A stretch of DNA of 64,000 nucleotides, taken from contig SAXG01000003.1 in NCBI GenBank assembly GCA_012932865.1, positions 1,488,001-1,552,000 of the forward strand, written 5' to 3'. Shown piece by piece: positions 9,612-21,288 of the stretch; the first letter of the stretch is position 1, and each line of letters opens with the position of its first letter. The notes under the pieces are model-generated. The model did no database searches, had not been told where the DNA came from, and saw nothing but the letters and a program-made list of their open reading frames with translations. The stretch comes from Amylostereum areolatum (Eukaryota > Basidiomycota > Agaricomycetes > Russulales > Stereaceae). Position numbers and translations under genes: made by a program.

Positions 9612-11984
9612 CTACACGCTTTCCGCCTTGGCCTCTCGACTTTCCCGCCGTCGCACTCCATCCCACCACCGCACCAGTCGCCGCTCGTACCGCTCTGTCA
9701 CCCTCTCCATCGTTGTCACTGACACACCGGCCCACTCAGCGCTCCTCTCCATTACCAGCACGCTCTCCGCCGCTACCTCCCCTAGCACGTCTTGTGCGTT
9801 ATAAATAACGTATCCCCTTCCGGGCTCCAGCCTGCCTTCTTCAGCACCATCATCTGCCAGTGTCGCACGCAGCGGCGGCGCACGTTCCACCTCTTCCCCC
9901 CCGCCCGCCGACCCAGCCGTCGGCTTGATCGGAAAGTACTCCTCGACAATCGTCCGCTCTGTGTGTATTCTTGCTATCAGCCATCGGGTCACACCATTCA
10001 GTCCTGGAGAGAACAAACCCCCTTCGCCCACAGGTTTTCCCACCAGCGCCTTCTCACAGAAGTCCAGGTACTCGTCCAACGTTGCATCGCTCAGCTCCGT
10101 TGTGGACCTATCTCACATCATTTCAACAACCGTTTTGACGCGCCACATATCGATTGCGCCCCACGTACATGTTCGTCCGTGCGGAGAGGATGGCGTCTTT
10201 ACTCATCTTGGCATCTCCACATAATCTTTCAATCAGTCCCAGATATTCGTCCTTTCGGGGCAGTGCACACGCTGGGTCTCCAGGGTCGCGTGGAAGTCTA
10301 CACTCCAATGTCGTCAGTCAAGGTCGCGAACAAGGTCTTACCCGCGTGACCCTACCATGCGCGGTGACGTACTTACCGCTCCCGACCGTCGAGCCCATAC
10401 ACTAATTTCAACACCACCACGCAGGTCGCTAACAATGCAACTTCTGGCGGAACATTGTCGTATTTATGGCTTTCCGGGTCGTTCTCTTTGCTCTTCGACA
10501 GCTTCGGTGCCAGGGTGTGATGCAGGGTTAGCGGCAACGACAGTGCGTGGCCGACGCGTTTCACGAGATCGTAGAGAACAGCTGTGAATCCAGCTGCTCG
10601 CGATCAATACGATTGGACGCCGAAAAGACTGGCGTACGAGTTCCGCCCATAGCACGGACAACGCGCCACATCAACGGAGCGGCATTCAATTCCGGTATCT
10701 GTATCCTGTACGATGTTTGTAACTTACGGGCTAACCTTGACGAAAGGCTATGAAGAAGTTGGGGCATGGGTGTATGCTGCTCATCGCGTGTCCATCAGTT
10801 TCAGCTACTTCACCAGTTAGGTCTAGGCACTTACTGGCGGCGAAAGGGCCTGCATGGTGTGTTTCGTCAAATGTCGGACCATGTCCTGCGGCAGGTAACG
10901 CAGAGGGTCAAGGAACGGGAGATTATATGCCTCGATGAGTCTATTCCCGAGGATACCGCAAGGCATTGTCGTTAGCGAGATGCCGAGGAACAGAAAGACA
11001 GTTGCCGTACCGAACGAAGTCCATGTAGATGACAGGAAGTCTCATGGTCCAACATGCGACGACCAGAATGGCGATGTTGCTTGCAGGGCCGTCATGTCGT
11101 CCAAGCGCTCCCTTACCACCCTTTCTTCTGCGTTCATCTGCGGACTTTGGGTGGTCGGCGTCGTCAGTTTCGTCAGACGAGCTGCTCGTGTCCGATAGAC
11201 CTTGGAGGAGCGCATCCAGCTCCGGAGCGTCAAAGGAGTCGCTCGAAGAGGATGAAGAGGACGACCTGCGACTTTGAGACGCCGTTGGGTTCGACGGCTT
11301 CTCTGGCGAAGACTCGTCGCTGCTCCTGCTACTTTCTTCTTCGATACGTTGGAGACCATCAAGACCACTCTTCGACTCGTCCTTTTTAGATTCATTCAGG
11401 AGACCGTCAACGTCCTGCTGGTGGAGGATCGGTTCTGGAGGTGGTGGTGAGGGCAGGAGGCTCAGGTGAAGCGTCCAAAGATCCCTGCAGACAATCTTCT
11501 GTCAATTAGCACGATTGTCAGTGTTATGGAAAGGACCAACCTCGAACTCCGGGGGTAGTTTCCAGGCCTTGGTTAAGGCGACGATCTGCTTTCGTAGCAA
11601 AAGTTGGAGGCACTGGAAATAAAGATATTGTGCGCGGGCTCCGTGATACACTGTTCAGTTCATATCCATATTAGCAACGCCCGGGGACGCGAAACCCGGT
11701 GCATACATTGAGGATCCGCTTTGCTATGTCCTTCTTTCCGTGTGCGAGTGGACTTGAGAGCACGCTTCTTCGTCATATGACGCCCGCCTTCTTGAGCGTC
11801 GTTCACCTCGTTGCGGTAGTTCTAAGGGTTCATAGAAATGGACGGCATTGACATCACACACTTTAAAAGTGCATTGTCCACTTACCTGAAGAATATGCCC
11901 TTCGCTACAAATGAGCAACCCACTCGCAGGCTCCTTGTGCCATTGTCGCGAACCACAAACAGGGCATTTCGGACGCGGAGCCAT
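9612..11984 (-). CDS. RRN7: RNA polymerase I initiation factor Rrn7/TAF1B
   Basis: Rrn7 is a core-factor subunit that, like TFIIB, recruits RNA polymerase I to rDNA promoters. The protein starts MAPRPKCPVCGSRQWHKEP and continues with LLICSEGHILQ, the Cys2-CysHis ribbon typical of the RRN7 zinc finger. Phase-consistent exons follow: NYRNEVNDAQEGGRHMTKK with a basic segment, YLYFQCLQLLLRKQIVALTK (cyclin-like fold start), DLWTLHLSLLP, an acidic/Ser linker (RRSSSSSSSDSFDAPE), then LPVIYMDFVR and further helical exons. The last exon begins MDEYLDFCEKALVG and ends in an Arg/Glu-rich helix. At least seven introns are present. The family is clear from the N-terminus; the middle exon borders are less certain. 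Confidence 0.82.
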
Positions 11985-12291
11985 GGTCTACACTAAGCTT
12001 TCAGCAAAGCATTTTTTCATGGGTTGTTTTGTCGTCCGTATACCTTGTGCGAGACCGTGCGGGTTTGAGAGGGTTTGATAGGGTTTGAGAGAAGAAGGAT
12101 GAGAAGGACAAGTTTATCGGCACCGAGCCGAGGAACAAAAGGTCGGCAATCTCCGGACCGGCAGGACGCTTTGCCAGCGAAACTTGACAGCGGGTCAACA
12201 CTCCCCACATACTTACGTCGATTTTGAACGCCTTGCAAAGTCGGGCACTCCTTAGAATCGTCTCTTTGACGCGTATAGAAGTGTCACGGTC
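11985..12291. promoter_or_regulatory. Divergent promoter region, RRN7 / ERJ5
   Basis: This 307-bp spacer separates the divergent RRN7 and ERJ5 starts. It contains direct GGGTTTGA repeats at about 12060-12090 (three close copies with flanking GAGA). Whether these bind a factor is unknown. Confidence 0.35.
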
Positions 12292-13712
12292 ATGAGGATA
12301 CTTCTCTTCCTCTCTCTTCTCGCGTTTCTTGCGACAAGCGCATACGCGTACGTGTCTACCGCTTGTTCCACAAATAAACGCCACTCACGATAGCTTGGCG
12401 CATTTATAGATGGACCAAGGTGAGCATTCTCCTTGTCATCCGCATTTTGTAGAATCATCCTTAATCGTCGCTCAGGAAGACCACGAAATATTTGACCTCG
12501 TGAGCTCCCTCGAAGCCGCTGAAGGTGCGTCACTTCCATGTTGTTGTCGCATCCTCCTCATCGTGCCGCGTTACAGGCAAAGGAACCACATTCTACTCAT
12601 GGCTCGACGTGCCCTCCTCGGCCAGCACGGCCGAAATTGGCCGTGCCTACCGCAAAAAGAGCATGCAGCTCCAGTGCGTGCATTATTAACGTCGCTCACC
12701 TGTCCCGCTGACTTGTGTCAGTCCGGACAAGAACCCTGGCGTGAAAGGGATTCAGGAGCGGTTCGCTCGTTTAGGCGTCATCGTGGCTATCTTGCGTAAC
12801 AAGGAAGGGCGTGAGCGGTATGTACGTCTCCACTACCACCTCTCGTGATGCGTAACCGTGTGCGCGGATGTTCAGGTATGATTTCTTCTACAAAAACGGC
12901 GTTCCGCGCTGGCGTGGCACAGGGTACTACTACTCGCGTTTCCGTCCGGGTCTTGGAGTGCGTCATCATTTGCCATGCAATGCATACATCCACTAACGAA
13001 GGACTGCTGTTCAGGCTGTTTTTGTTTTCTTGGCCTTGTTGACGTCCGGACTGCAATATGTCGTCCAGCGTCTGAACTACAAACGTGACCTTGGACGCAT
13101 CGAGCATATCATCCGAGAGGCGAGAATCGCGGCTTGGGGCCAGAAGATGGTCCCTTTGGAGACCCGTAGAAAGGTGCGTCTTTTCACTGTCTTGGGTTGA
13201 CTCCCGTATTCATACAATCACAGGTCCGAGTTAGCCTGGGCGGGCCCCCACGTCTCAATGAGGACGGCAATGTCGTGCTCGGAAAATCCATCGACATGGT
13301 CGTCGAACCGAATGGCGAGGTCTTCATCGTGCGTTATACTCTTATGACGGGTGTGGCCCAGGAACTAACGCGTACATCTATCGCAACACTAAAGTACGAA
13401 CCAGACGGCAACCTCATTCCCGTGAACCCATCCACCGCCACACCGCCGGCTTTCAGCAAGACCTGGGTGATCACCCTCTTCCACACCCTCTTCCGCACGG
13501 TCATGAAACCAAAACCCGCCAAAGAGGGTACTGCATCCGGGGCTGAGGTGGAGACAGACGACGGCAGCGAAGCATCAGAGCAACCGGAGTCAGTCGAGTC
13601 GAGTGCGACAGAGGCGACGGGCTCAAGCGGGAACGGTGTCGGTGCGAAGACAGGTAAATTGGCGGCGGTGAAGGCGGGCGGGCGACGGAAGAAGGCGGTC
13701 CGGAAGCGGTAA
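12292..13712 (+). CDS. ERJ5: ER membrane J-protein (Erj5/DNAJC1-like)
   Basis: This is a J-domain co-chaperone of the ER membrane. The N-terminus [19 protein letters not shown] is a clear signal sequence. Spliced exons give [42 protein letters not shown], and the J-domain HPD motif, whose His codon is split by an intron (CA at about 12672, T at about 12720: HPDKNPG). Then follow [44 protein letters not shown], a hydrophobic segment ([17 protein letters not shown]), and a luminal or cytosolic tail ending in basic [13 protein letters not shown]. The start ATG 12292 is chosen because it creates the signal peptide and splices in phase. Six short introns are present. The order J domain, membrane segment, charged tail is typical of fungal Erj5. 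Confidence 0.88.
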
Positions 13713-14628
13713 GGATGTTTAATTCATAACCGCAGGCTCGCATCGCCTTTTTTCAGTTTCGCGCGAACGTATTATGCGTCGCAGGGTTTACAGTTTACAA
13801 TTGGGGTGCGGAATAGACACCTCGGGTCTTGCGCAACTGTTTTCCTTGAGTTGTTTCGGTCACTGGTGAGACTGACCCGTGTACGGAAACGCCTAGGCCA
13901 ACCTGGCGGTGGTGAACGCCGATGCGTGTCCCTTGTCACGGAAGGGAACTGGCGGGGTGCCGCGGGGCCAAAGTCCGGTGGGGAAGTCGCGCAAGGTATA
14001 GCCGCGTGATCGACGTTGGTTTACGGCAGGATTTACGGTGGGGGGAATGGAGAGGGTAGTGTCGGCCGAGAGTAAAGAGGAGGTTGGCCGACGCGGTACA
14101 ACAGAGCAAGCTGTGAGCTGCAAAAAGCGAGCGATCGCATCGATATCTGGGACGTTCACGGGAGTTTCAGTGTCACGGAGCGTTCTACGTGCGGTTGTGC
14201 GGTCCTCAGCCTCCGCCGCCCGTGCAGAGGGGGAGGATCCAGCCGGGCCTGAGACGGCCTGGGGTGGTTAGAGGTGTCGATCGGTCTGAAAGGTCCGACG
14301 TGTCGGGCGAAAGAGTGGCTCGGAGCCAAGACGACAAGGTTGAGTGTAAACGTACGCGTTATGGCTGGAAATTGCGGATCAAGAGAGAGGGCGGGGCAGA
14401 AACAAGTGGGTGGATGGTGGGTGGCATCGCCCTCTCGGAATTGTAGGGTAGGCTGATCCAGAGGGAGGAGGTCAAGCGGACACCTGAGCAATAAGCAATG
14501 CAGGGGTACAGCTGCCTTATCGGCCAATAGGAAACCGATTAGATCAAGCAAATGCACGGATAAATAGCCTCCTCTTCATCTTGCCTTCGTCCTCCATCCT
14601 CCTCCTCCTCCTCCTCCGCACCATCACC
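13713..14628. other. Long upstream region of glutamine synthetase
   Basis: About 900 bp has no supported gene. It is GC-rich and contains only short accidental reading frames on both strands. It probably holds the glutamine synthetase promoter and the ERJ5 3' UTR. GATA-type (GATA/TATC) cores occur, as anywhere, and I cannot single out a nitrogen-control site. Confidence 0.45.
14590..14618 (+). promoter_or_regulatory. CT-rich leader before the glutamine synthetase start
   Basis: A near-pure pyrimidine tract of CTC repeats ends about 10 bases before the start codon. Such CT boxes upstream of highly expressed fungal genes often mark the transcription start zone. The function here is inferred from position and composition. 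Confidence 0.5.
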
Positions 14629-15911
14629 ATGGCAAACCTCTATAAGAACGACCTCCTCGCTCCCTTCCTCGCTCTCCCCCAGGGCGACAAGGTTCAGGCT
14701 GAGTGTACGTCTCCCGTTTTCCACTTTCATCTCCTCTAATACGCCCTGCAGACGTCTGGATTGACGGCGATGGCGGCCTCCGTTCCAAAACCACGGTGCG
14801 TCCTTCCAACTTTCAGTATCCTCGCTCTTCGCTCATCTTTTCCCCCTCAGACCGTCACAAAGAAGGTGACCGACATCGGTCAGCTTCGCATCTGGGACTT
14901 TGACGGCTCGTCCACCAACCAAGCCCCTGGACACGACTCCGACGTCTACCTCCGCCCCGCTGCCATCTTCAAGGATCCCTTCCGTGGTGGTGACAACATC
15001 CTCGTCCTCGCAGAGACCTACAACAACGACGGCACTCCTAACATGACCAATTTCCGTCATCACGCCAAGAAGGTCATGGACCTTGCGAAGGACCATGTTC
15101 CTTGGTTCGGTCTCGAGCAGGAGTACACCCTCTTCGACGTCGACGGCACGCCCTATGGCTGGCCGAAGGGCGGCTTCCCTGGTCCCCAGGGTCCCTACTA
15201 CTGCGGCGCCGGTACGTAAAATGCCTTGCTCTGCGCCCTCTGACGCACAATTCAATCGCATTCTGTTTCGTTTCACAGGTACGGGCAAGGTCTTTGCTCG
15301 TGACTTGATCGAGGCCCACTACCGCGCCTGCCTCTACGCCGGCGTCAACATCAGTGGCATCAACGCTGAGGTCATGCCTTCTCAGTGGGAGTTCCAGGTT
15401 GGCCCGTGCGAGGGTATCTCCATGGGCGACCACCTCTGGATGGCCCGCTATCTCCTTGTCCGCATCGCCGAACAGTGGGGCGTCAAGGTGTCCTTCCACC
15501 CTAAGCCCCTCTCCGGCGACTGGAATGGCGCCGGCTGCCACACCAACTACTCTACCAAGGAGATGCGTGAACCCGGAGGTATCAAGATCATCGAGTCCGC
15601 CATCGAGAAGCTCGCCAAGCGTCACAACGAGCACATTGCGGTGTACGGCGAAGACAACGACCTCCGTCTCACCGGCCGTCACGAGACGGGCCACATCGGC
15701 GCGTTCTCGTCTGGCGTTGCGAACCGTGGCGCGTCGATCCGCATCCCCCGTCACGTCGCGGCGCAGGGCTACGGCTACCTGGAGGACCGTCGCCCGGCTT
15801 CCAACATCGGTAAGTTTCATCCGTTCATCCAGGCGATCATCCCTAACGAGCTTTGCAGACCCTTACCGCGTCACGGGCATCATCGTCGAGACCACGCTCC
15901 TCGACAAGTAG
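14629..15911 (+). CDS. GLN1: Glutamine synthetase (GSII)
   Basis: Glutamine synthetase condenses glutamate and ammonia with ATP and is the main entry point of nitrogen into glutamine. The start in CACCATGG gives [20 protein letters not shown]. The beta-grasp domain reads [14 protein letters not shown] and [16 protein letters not shown]. The catalytic domain includes [87 protein letters not shown] and [10 protein letters not shown]. The C-terminus is [17 protein letters not shown]. Four short introns split it, and the length of about 355 residues is normal for eukaryotic GSII. Codon use is biased to C-ending codons compared with its neighbours, as expected of a highly expressed gene. Confidence 0.97.
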
Positions 15912-16971
15912 ATGGATTTAGCTATTGACATGTATTGGTTGTGCGCGCGTTAGGGGCGAAGAAGTCATTTTTTGTATATATCAATCCGTCGTGCGAGCAT
16001 TCTCATCTTCCAAGGGGTCCACGAAAGTTCTGACGTGGGCACGGACCACGGTGCGCATCCAGAATCTCAGGTCAGTGTTGACATGTGTAACAGATGTGAT
16101 TTCTTCATTTGATCGTATAAGTCGCGTGGTACGCACATATCACGGAGCAACATGCTAACTGCCATGCCCTCACATCGCGACAGCATCGTTCGGTCCGACG
16201 TCCAAAGGTCCCCAAGGCGCGTAAACGAGTCATCGCTTCACCGCTTACAACGGAGATAGGTACGGTACGAGTGAGTGTGCTCTGCCATTGATTACACCCA
16301 ACGTCACGGACGAGTCAAACATGAGACCAGGACCATCCGATTGGAAGTCGAAGCCGATCGTATGTTGTATGGTCTAATATGGCCTGTAGATGGCCTAGAG
16401 GTGCCAACTTATAGGCAATCTTCGGGTTGCGGGATCGAACCTCAGGCCTCAGGCCTCGTTGAGGACGCGAAGGGTAATGTTATGAGCACCAGACCAAGCA
16501 CGCGGCTGAGGATGGGGTGAGATGTGTGGTGCAGAGACTTGGGTGATCCGACACATATGGCACAATGGTGCTGTATCATGCTTTGCAGGGCCCAGGAGGT
16601 CGATACCTGGTGATACCCACTGCCGAGGAAATGTACCAGGAGGTGTTGGGGGCGGGGTCTGAGATGACATTTTGCGAAGGGGCACAAGCTAAGCATGGGC
16701 GGCAGAAGCTGGTATGGAAGCCCAGAGAGAAGAAAAGACCAAGGCAGCTGGCACCGGTGAGAACGGGTCGATGCGGCGGCCAGTGAGTGTGCGTATTCCA
16801 GGGATCCTCTGCAGGCCAGATGAATTTCCGTGAGGCTCGGATATGGCAGTTTCGTGAGATGGCTGTCGTCTCGTTCAGGTGACATGGAGGTGGTGGTTGG
16901 TGGACCGCGCGCGAGCTTGGGCAAAGGCACCAGACATTTTGACGCGTCTTGACACTTGACCTTCACACACC
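15912..16971. other. Intergenic region with a tRNA-like relic
   Basis: This 1-kb stretch has no supported protein gene. A minus-strand open frame at 16442-16996 has no recognisable motif and looks accidental. The segment 16425-16515 (minus) resembles a decayed tRNA-derived element; it is listed separately. Confidence 0.45.
16425..16515 (-). repeat. Possible tRNA-derived (SINE-like) relic
   Basis: On the minus strand, 16431-16441 reads GGTTCGATCCC, a perfect RNA polymerase III B box. Upstream is a CTCATAA loop flanked by weakly pairing TGGTG and CATTA, like a Met anticodon arm, and a poor A-box match (TGGTCTGGTGC). No acceptor stem pairs across the ends, so a working tRNA is unlikely. A tRNA-derived SINE remnant or chance are the alternatives. 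Confidence 0.25.
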
Positions 16972-19263
16972 ATGACAGACTCGCACCAAATAACACTCAA
17001 GTCGTTTCTGCAGCTTTTGACCTCTTCTAATATCACCGTGTCTCGCGCGATGGCTATAGCTGGCAAGATGTCCGACCAGTCCCAGTACTTTGCTCAACCG
17101 CTGACCAATGATTGTGGTTTTGCGGTATCGACTTTAGATACAAGCAATGCAACACACCTGACCAGCTAGGGCTCCTTACCGAACCAAAGTTAATTTATCT
17201 GGGGATCACAGACAAAGACGACAGGAAGGGCATTTTGGACGCGGTGATCAAGGCCGGCTATCGCGCTCAGGCTGTTATGGCGGCCAAGGAGAAGGAAGGC
17301 GAGAAGCGGAGGGCGGAACAAGTCAAGGCAAAGACAAAGGAAGGCCAAAAGTTGAGCGATGGCCTTCCAAGCCCTCTGAAGGCTGGAGAATCCTCCCAGG
17401 TATGCATGCTTACTCCCAGCCGACTCACAGTGGTTGAGACCTGCGCCGTGCATCGAGTAGTCAAAGCCCGCATCTCCGTTGAAGAAAAAGCGTAAACGAG
17501 ACCCAGACGTGAACGAATTCCTCCCCGATGGACCCGTAGAGGACGGTGCTGAACTGGGAACCCTGGATTTCGACGAACTTCTGGATGAAGAGGTCAGTTT
17601 CTGCCTTGATGGACGACGCACTACACCAGGTTCTCATGTACGTATCATCTACAACCACCAGGCGATCCCTCAGCTTCATTCCGATATCACGCCCCTGAGT
17701 TTGAAGTTGGTGTGCCGATGGATGGAATCCAAAAATGTCAAGCGGATATCACGCTCAACGAATTCCCTTGGGCCCGAAGCTGAGGTTCTTTGGATTCAAT
17801 CCAATAATCTTACTAAGCTCATCAAGAATCGCTCGGCGGGTTGCTGGCTTAAATCGTGCTTATTGCGATCTTATCCTGATGTAGAAGGAAGAAAATCATG
17901 ATATTTTCATTTGATAACTACAGAGTATATGGGGGCTGCTACGGGATATATGGAGAGGGATGACAGGTGAGAGAGGGTTACCTGGGATGCCAACAAAGCA
18001 GGTGGACCAGACGGAGACCGAGATAAGACCAGGGAACCCAGTGAGCCAGGGGACAGAGAGCCAGGACCAGAGAGGAGCGCGAGCGGGACCAAGATCGCGA
18101 GCGAGGACCAAGACCGCAAGCAAAAATCGAGAGACCGAGAGTAAAGTTCAAGACCACGAGCAAAGTTCAAGACCAGGAGTAAAGTTCAAGGCCGCGAGCG
18201 AAGGTGAGGACGACTGCCAGCGACAACAAGAGGGGCGCCGGAGCATGTGCAAATCCTGAATGCTGTCGTGAGGGCAGGTGGGCGGTAAGTGAATAGAACA
18301 CGCACCATGGTCCAGACTCTGGATGATGCCCACATGAGAGTGTCGAAGGGAGAGTCCATACCCAACCCTTCGTACATCCACGGAAACCCTGACGCGCCGT
18401 CCAAATCTCGGTACGTCGGAGTCGCCCATTACAGATGAGGGGTTATGGCCAGGTGAAGGACAGGCGTTGCGGTCCCAAAATGGCAGTTCGTCAACCCGAG
18501 CACGTGACTGGCGCGATTCATGATGGCCTGGTTCATTCCGTATGTCGCAGACACTATACGGCGTTGGGTCAACGCAGTTCAAGAGCAGATGCCCTTCGGC
18601 GCAGAACATATGGTTTCACGCGAACTCAGCATAGTTCTTCCTTGCCAAATTTTCATCACTCACGACTCTCCAGCGTCGGTCTATACCGAGCTGAACGCCA
18701 TCTCTAAGGGCGTCTCGCTTGGCATCTACGACAAACGCAAACAGAAGAACATCGAAGCGTCGCCCACCGGCGCTCAGCCGTACGTCGAACTCATGGGCCG
18801 ACGCATTCCGCTATATCAGACCGCATCCGAATCGTGGCGCGCGTTTTCGCCGGAGTCTTCCTCGCCTGCGCCACCAGCAGCAGCGTTCGCATATATTTCG
18901 CGCGCACTCAAGCAGACCGCACCCGCGATCGTGGGCGCTATGCGCCTTCTGGCCTCCAGCTACACGCCCGAAGAGCTCAATAAAATGGGCTGGTCATTCT
19001 ATGCGGATTTTCGCCCTGATGTGGATGGGTGGGGAAAGCGCGGGCAGGTCAAGTGTCAGTCGATTCTAGCGCTGAGGAAGAAAGGAGATGGCGCGGAAAG
19101 GAAGGTTAAATCGGAAGAGAGTGTTCAAAAGGTTAGGTATGAAGAAGCGACGAGGGACCAGCCAGAGGCAAAAAAGCCAAGACAAGATCCTCCGGAAGAG
19201 GCCTCTCTCGACGAAGATGACCTGTTCGACGATCTGCCTGATGATCTTAGTGCCCTCCCATAA
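16972..19263 (+). CDS. Unrecognised nuclear-type protein, interrupted in the middle
   Basis: I do not recognise this protein. The N-terminal exons splice cleanly: TLKSFLQLLTSSNITVSRAM, AGKIYKQCNTPDQLGLLTE, KLIYLGITDKDDRKGILDAV and IKAGYRAQAV. After a charged helix they continue to a basic nuclear-localisation-like PLKKKRKRD and the acidic LDFDELLDEE near 17593. The C-terminal exon, from about 18672, reads SVYTELNAISKGVSLGIYD, PYVELMGRRIPLYQTASE, FAYISRALKQTAPAIVGAM and YTPEELNKMGWSFYADFRPD, then a Lys/Glu region and the acidic end DEDDLFDDLPDDLSALP. No splice I could find joins the halves across 17640-18520. The gap holds stop codons in every frame and a 19-bp minisatellite. Either a large insertion has broken the gene or there is an unusually long intron. 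Two separate genes remain possible. Confidence 0.5.
18081..18195 (+). repeat. 19-bp degenerate minisatellite (about six units)
   Basis: Units start at 18081 (18 bp), 18099, 18118, 18139, 18158 and 18177, with a 2-base spacer before 18139. The last three follow the pattern GAGYAAAGTTCAAGRCCRS and differ at only a few positions. The earlier ones are diverged (GAGCGAGGACCAAGACCGC). The period is not a multiple of three, so any translation cycles through frames and gives Arg/Glu/Gln-rich peptides. Confidence 0.75.
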
Positions 19264-19442
19264 TGCAATGGTGCCAGCTGTATCTCTATCTCGGCGTGTC
19301 TGGTACATACGTCTACAAACCAGACATTGTTCTACCTTTGAATTCTAGTGTGTATCCCGGACAAAAATGATCGTAAAATTAAGACAGCACCAAAGATAGC
19401 CAGTCCGTCGCACACAAGATGATACTAGCTAAAAGCAGCCAC

Positions 19443-20981
19443 CTAGTGTAGGTTCTTGATGACAGCAGCCGTGAAGTCGTTGGTCGTGTCAGCACCTGTC
19501 GTTTGTGCGTCAGACGAAGGCCAGGGTCTCATGGCGAAGAGTTCGACTTACCACCCATGTCAGGCGTGCGGACCTTGCCTGCGTTGATGACATCGAAAGT
19601 CGCGCTGGCAATGTTGTTGGCAAGCTGGTCAAGACTGCAAGGAATTACAATTCGTGAGTCAAAAAGCCCGCGGAAATCAAGGAGGGGTACACACCCCAAA
19701 TGCCTGAGCATCATGGTTGAGGAAAGAATCATCGCGGCAGGGTTCGCCCGCGCCTTGCCCATGATGTCAGTGGCGACGTGGCGGCATCCAGGCTCAAAGA
19801 GCGCATAGTCGCGGCCGACGTTGCAGCCGGGGACGATACCAGGCCCACCGACGAGCGCAGCGCCGATGTTGGACACGATAGCACCGTACAAGTTGGGCAT
19901 GACCATCACGTCGAACTGCTGAGGCCTAGCGACGAGCTGCATAGACGTGTTGTCGACAATCATGTCGTTAGACTCGATGCCGTACGTCTTGTACTCTTCC
20001 GCCACGCGGCGGAAGGTGTTCAGGAACAAGCCATCACCCAGTTTCATGATGTTGGCCTTGTGGACGCAGGTGACTTTCTGAACACAAGCCGCGGCACGGA
20101 GTTCGAAAGTAAGTCCGAGGGTGGAAGCGAGAAAAATGGACCGGAACAGTGACGCGCCTTTCGGTTGTTCTTAAGGGCGAAGTCGAATGCAAAGCGAGCA
20201 ATGCGCTCGGCCTTGGCGCGGGTCGACACTTTTAAACTCTCGACGACACCGGGATAGCTTTGATGTTCAAGACCAGAGTACTCGCCCTCGGTGTTCTCAC
20301 GAATGATGGCAAAGTCGACATTGGAATGGCGGGTAGGGAAACCGGGAAGAGACTTGCAGAGGACGACGGATGCGTATATGTCCAGCTGCTGGCGCATGGC
20401 AACATTCCACGAGATATGACCCGACTGGGAAATGGGAGTGAACAGGATACCTGTGTATCATAGCGTTAGATGAACAAGTGAGATTGCGAAAGAGAGCCTG
20501 CCACGACGTACCCTTAAGCCCAACCTTGTTGCGCTTCAAACTCTCCATAGCCTGCTTGAAGAGAGCCTCCCCGGCGGAGGACATGCCAGAGACGTCGTAC
20601 TGTTCCCACTCAATGGGAGCGTTCACCGCTTCAAAGATCTCCTTGACGGAGTCGGTAATCTCAGCACCGATACCATCGCCGGGGATGAGGGTAACCTGTT
20701 ACGGGTGATGAGAGGGAGCGCACGCGAGTTGTACGAGTATGCATACGGTGTAAACTCCACCATATTTCGTGGGGAGCTTTTCGAAAGCGTTAACGATACT
20801 GTCTCGTCAGACGAGACGTGGTAAACGTACTCTTTCCGCGATTCTAGGGAATCCCGCGGCGAGGGTGGTGGCCGCGCGCTAGTGATGAATGTTCATATAA
20901 TGACATGAAAGTTAGAATACAAGGACATACCGAGGAGGCAAGAGCCGGGCGGGAAGCAGCCGCGATAACGTTGCGGAGCAT
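19443..20981 (-). CDS. IDH1: NAD-dependent isocitrate dehydrogenase subunit 1, mitochondrial
   Basis: This is a subunit of the mitochondrial NAD-isocitrate dehydrogenase of the TCA cycle, of the regulatory (Idh1) type. The start ATG 20981 gives a mitochondrial presequence, [17 protein letters not shown]. After short introns follow [56 protein letters not shown] and [19 protein letters not shown]. The conserved NAD-IDH core reads [58 protein letters not shown] and [20 protein letters not shown]. The C-terminus is [14 protein letters not shown]. It has about 370 residues and seven or more introns. It is divergent from the alpha/beta hydrolase gene with 307 bp between starts. Confidence 0.93.
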
Positions 20982-21288
20982 GGCGGATGTGGAGGAGGAG
21001 AGAAGGAGGAGAGAGAGAGGAAAAACGGTTGGGTGCGACGCGGTGCGTGCCAGACCGAAGTTCTCCGAGATCCACGTGACCATTCTGATCCGGGAGCACG
21101 TGCTGCACTTGATAGTGATTCACATGTCAGCGGTGCCTGGGTTTCACAGTCGCGTCAGAGGATCGACGTCCTTTCCAGGTTCCTCCGTGCGACGCCCTCG
21201 AGCTCGCTTCCAGACAAGAACATTATTGTAGATGCCGACACTCTTTTAAACTTCATTCAACCGCCGCCCACTACCTCTTACCCCCACC
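20982..21288. promoter_or_regulatory. Divergent promoter region, IDH1 / alpha-beta hydrolase
   Basis: This 307-bp spacer separates two divergent starts. The hydrolase side ends in a C-rich leader (ACCCCCACC) before its ATG. No specific site is recognised. Confidence 0.35.

Noticed and set aside
12001..12384. Minus-strand frame opposite the ERJ5 start
   Set aside because: Overlaps the ERJ5 signal-peptide exon and the RRN7 promoter and shows no motif.
15074..15820. Long minus-strand frame (248 codons) opposite glutamine synthetase
   Set aside because: It mirrors the strong codon bias of the glutamine synthetase exon on the other strand. It is an antisense shadow, not a gene.
16442..16996. Minus-strand open frame of 184 codons
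   Set aside because: No motif, His/Pro/Ser-skewed composition, overlaps the start of the next plus-strand gene, and no splice partners. Treated as accidental.
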